From Prostheceraeus crozeri (lineage: Eukaryota; Platyhelminthes; Polycladida; Euryleptidae), in assembly GCA_907163375.1 (NCBI GenBank), contig CAJQUW010015622.1, forward strand, positions 1 to 64,000: a stretch of DNA of 64,000 bases, written 5' to 3'. The notes beneath the pieces are model-generated. The model did no database searches, was not told where the DNA came from, and worked only from the letters and a program-made list of their open reading frames with translations. Numbering within the stretch: position 1 is the stretch's first letter; the number at the start of each line of letters is the position of its first letter. Shown here piece by piece: positions 62,500 to 64,000 of this stretch. A program made the position numbers and the translations under genes.

Positions 62500-62930
62500 C
62501 ACTGTAAACTGTAGACCGACAATTATCCTACAAAATTACTAACAAAATCAACGGACGATTGTAACCTCCAATATCCTGCGATATCCGACGAATTTGTAGG
62601 TTCTCCACCGACATCGAAACAGATGCTTTGTATGCAAATTAACTAAGCAAAAACTGTTGAATATTGATTGATTTTTTCGATTAGTGATTGCTTGACTTTT
62701 GGGCAATATGTATTATTGTGTGGCAAAACTATGATATATTTTGACATAATTTAATTAATTACCTACATTTTTGATAAAATTTAAGCTATAATTCATTGCA
62801 ATTCATTTTGTCGCTTTTTGTCAGATATTGTAGGTGTTCAGTGTCAATCATCCTACAAGAACTAACAATGACCGACAAATAGATTTTGTAGGATAAATGT
62901 CTGTCAATTGTCAGTCAACGGTTTACAGTG
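62500..62930. mobile_element. TA-flanked 431-bp miniature element
   Basis: Ends CACTGTAAACTGTAGACCGA and inverse ...GGTTTACAGTG, flanked by TA (62498-62499; 62931-62932). Subterminal CCTACAAAAT/TGTAGGAT phrases recur inverted. Same end family as 57262-57533. No coding capacity. Confidence 0.8.
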
Positions 62931-64000
62931 TAGAAGTATTTTCTAGAGCTTGATCATGTCACCTAATCTACCGGCACTGAAATAGAAAAGTATCACAATC
63001 AAAGACAATGATCATAATTAGCTTACTTAAAGGATGTAAATGGGTCCACAATACTGTTCAGATTCAGATAAGTAACGAAGCTTGATTTGCAGTGAGTCAC
63101 TAAATTATTTAACTGTAAAAAGTATTGCATCAATCCACAATTAAATGCGAGCAGTTGAATTCTAATTGCACAAAGTATTGTAATTCTAACAATTCACATT
63201 TACATGTATAGCTCTATTTTACACAGAGATTTCTACATACCGTAGGATACAGTTGATAATTTGAATCCTTAACTTAACAGATCCATTTAGCTTGGTGGAA
63301 AAGGACTGCATGAATTCGATCAAGTTAGCAAATTTGAAATTTCAGCCAAGAAGCAGAATAAGGCCGCTGTCACACAGAATGAGGCGTCTTCAATCTTCCA
63401 TCGTTCATCACGCTGTCACTAAATACTGAATCTCTTGATTTAAAAGTTTTCACTACATGCTGACATTTTTTGAAACGACAGTTTGTCTACTACTTGTATG
63501 TATATACTTACTCCATGATCCGAAGTGTTTTCTTATTGCGCGATCTGTCAATTAATTCTCTTTCTTAGCCTTCTCCTTCCCATCGTGATACCGACTCAGA
63601 AATGTTCAGATTCTTGCTTTCAATAATACTAGAAAAAATGATGAACATTTTAAACCGCTTGAAAATCGAAGCATTTTTTGCTATCAACTTCTATTCTTGA
63701 CTTGAATCGAGTCAAGTCGCCAGAAGACACGCTGAAATAATTTCATTCTATGTGATTCTATTTGATGTGATACTTGATATTTTAACACTGATTCTCATTC
63801 GATGATGAAAATCATTCCTGCAGCCATTTATGTCATTTTTGCAGCAAAATGATGCAATTTGTCAAGAGAACAAATGAATGAATGAACTTCCGATCTTTGT
63901 CAGTGATTAAGCTTTAACTTAATCTTCAAGGCCAATTTACTAAACTGCAGATAAGTTTTGAAACATGTTGGGATTCGGTATCGTTTTTCAGAAAAAAGAG
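62931..64000. other. Intergenic stretch, nothing assigned
   Basis: A/T-rich with no supported exon or repeat. Confidence 0.3.

Overview
The window is AT-rich nuclear DNA of an animal, most likely an invertebrate. It holds spliced gene fragments, secreted CAP-family and C-type-lectin genes, decayed LINE reverse transcriptases, and many DNA transposons (Tc1/mariner-like, PIF/Harbinger, piggyBac, foldback elements). The species cannot be named from the sequence. No CRISPR array, rRNA, tRNA or bacterial operon was seen.

The centre (20385-41576) is a nest of two transposons. The outer one is a piggyBac element about 2.7 kb long once its insert is discounted, with a decayed transposase, CCCTCA termini and TTAA/TTGA flanks. 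Inside it sits a Polinton/Maverick of about 18.5 kb (22608-41122). Its ~532-bp terminal inverted repeats are nearly identical, and a perfect 6-bp duplication, CAGAAC, flanks it. The insertion cuts the piggyBac transposase reading frame ten codons (counting the stop) before its end; the lost codons lie intact on the far side.

The Polinton carries a virus-like gene set: adenovirus-type cysteine protease, a phospholipase A2-like domain fused to a DDE integrase, a family B DNA polymerase of the protein-primed type (1570 aa), an A32-type packaging ATPase, a major capsid protein, a minor capsid (penton) protein, two small capsid-associated proteins with membrane-active-looking segments, a fibre-like protein, a transmembrane protein and several unknowns. 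Together they would cover integration, replication, packaging, capsid assembly and maturation. Two genes are broken: the fibre-like gene by one TGA, and a conserved structural gene by one frameshift. A gene beside the right TIR (39462-40154) has a different base composition and looks like cargo.

The most unusual signal is a family of two-hairpin modules scattered through the Polinton. One hairpin is nearly constant, GGGC-GAA-GCCC, containing the heptamer GCGAAGC. The partner hairpin has stems whose sequence changes while pairing is kept. Copies lie in both TIRs, just after several stop codons, and in frame inside coding regions, where they encode peptides such as GSRASP.

Left flank (1-20384): a last coding exon, a 2.5-kb DNA transposon with a 1.3-kb mariner-type element nested in it, a CAP-gene exon, a frameshifted small membrane-protein gene, LINE remnants, and a second, inverted copy of the 1.3-kb element. 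Right flank (41577-64000): an intronless C-type-lectin/PAN gene, a 120-bp-arm foldback, two PIF/Harbinger elements (one bounded by 43-bp direct repeats, one containing a Tc1 element), a second Tc1 copy, and TA-flanked and 9-bp-TSD miniature elements.
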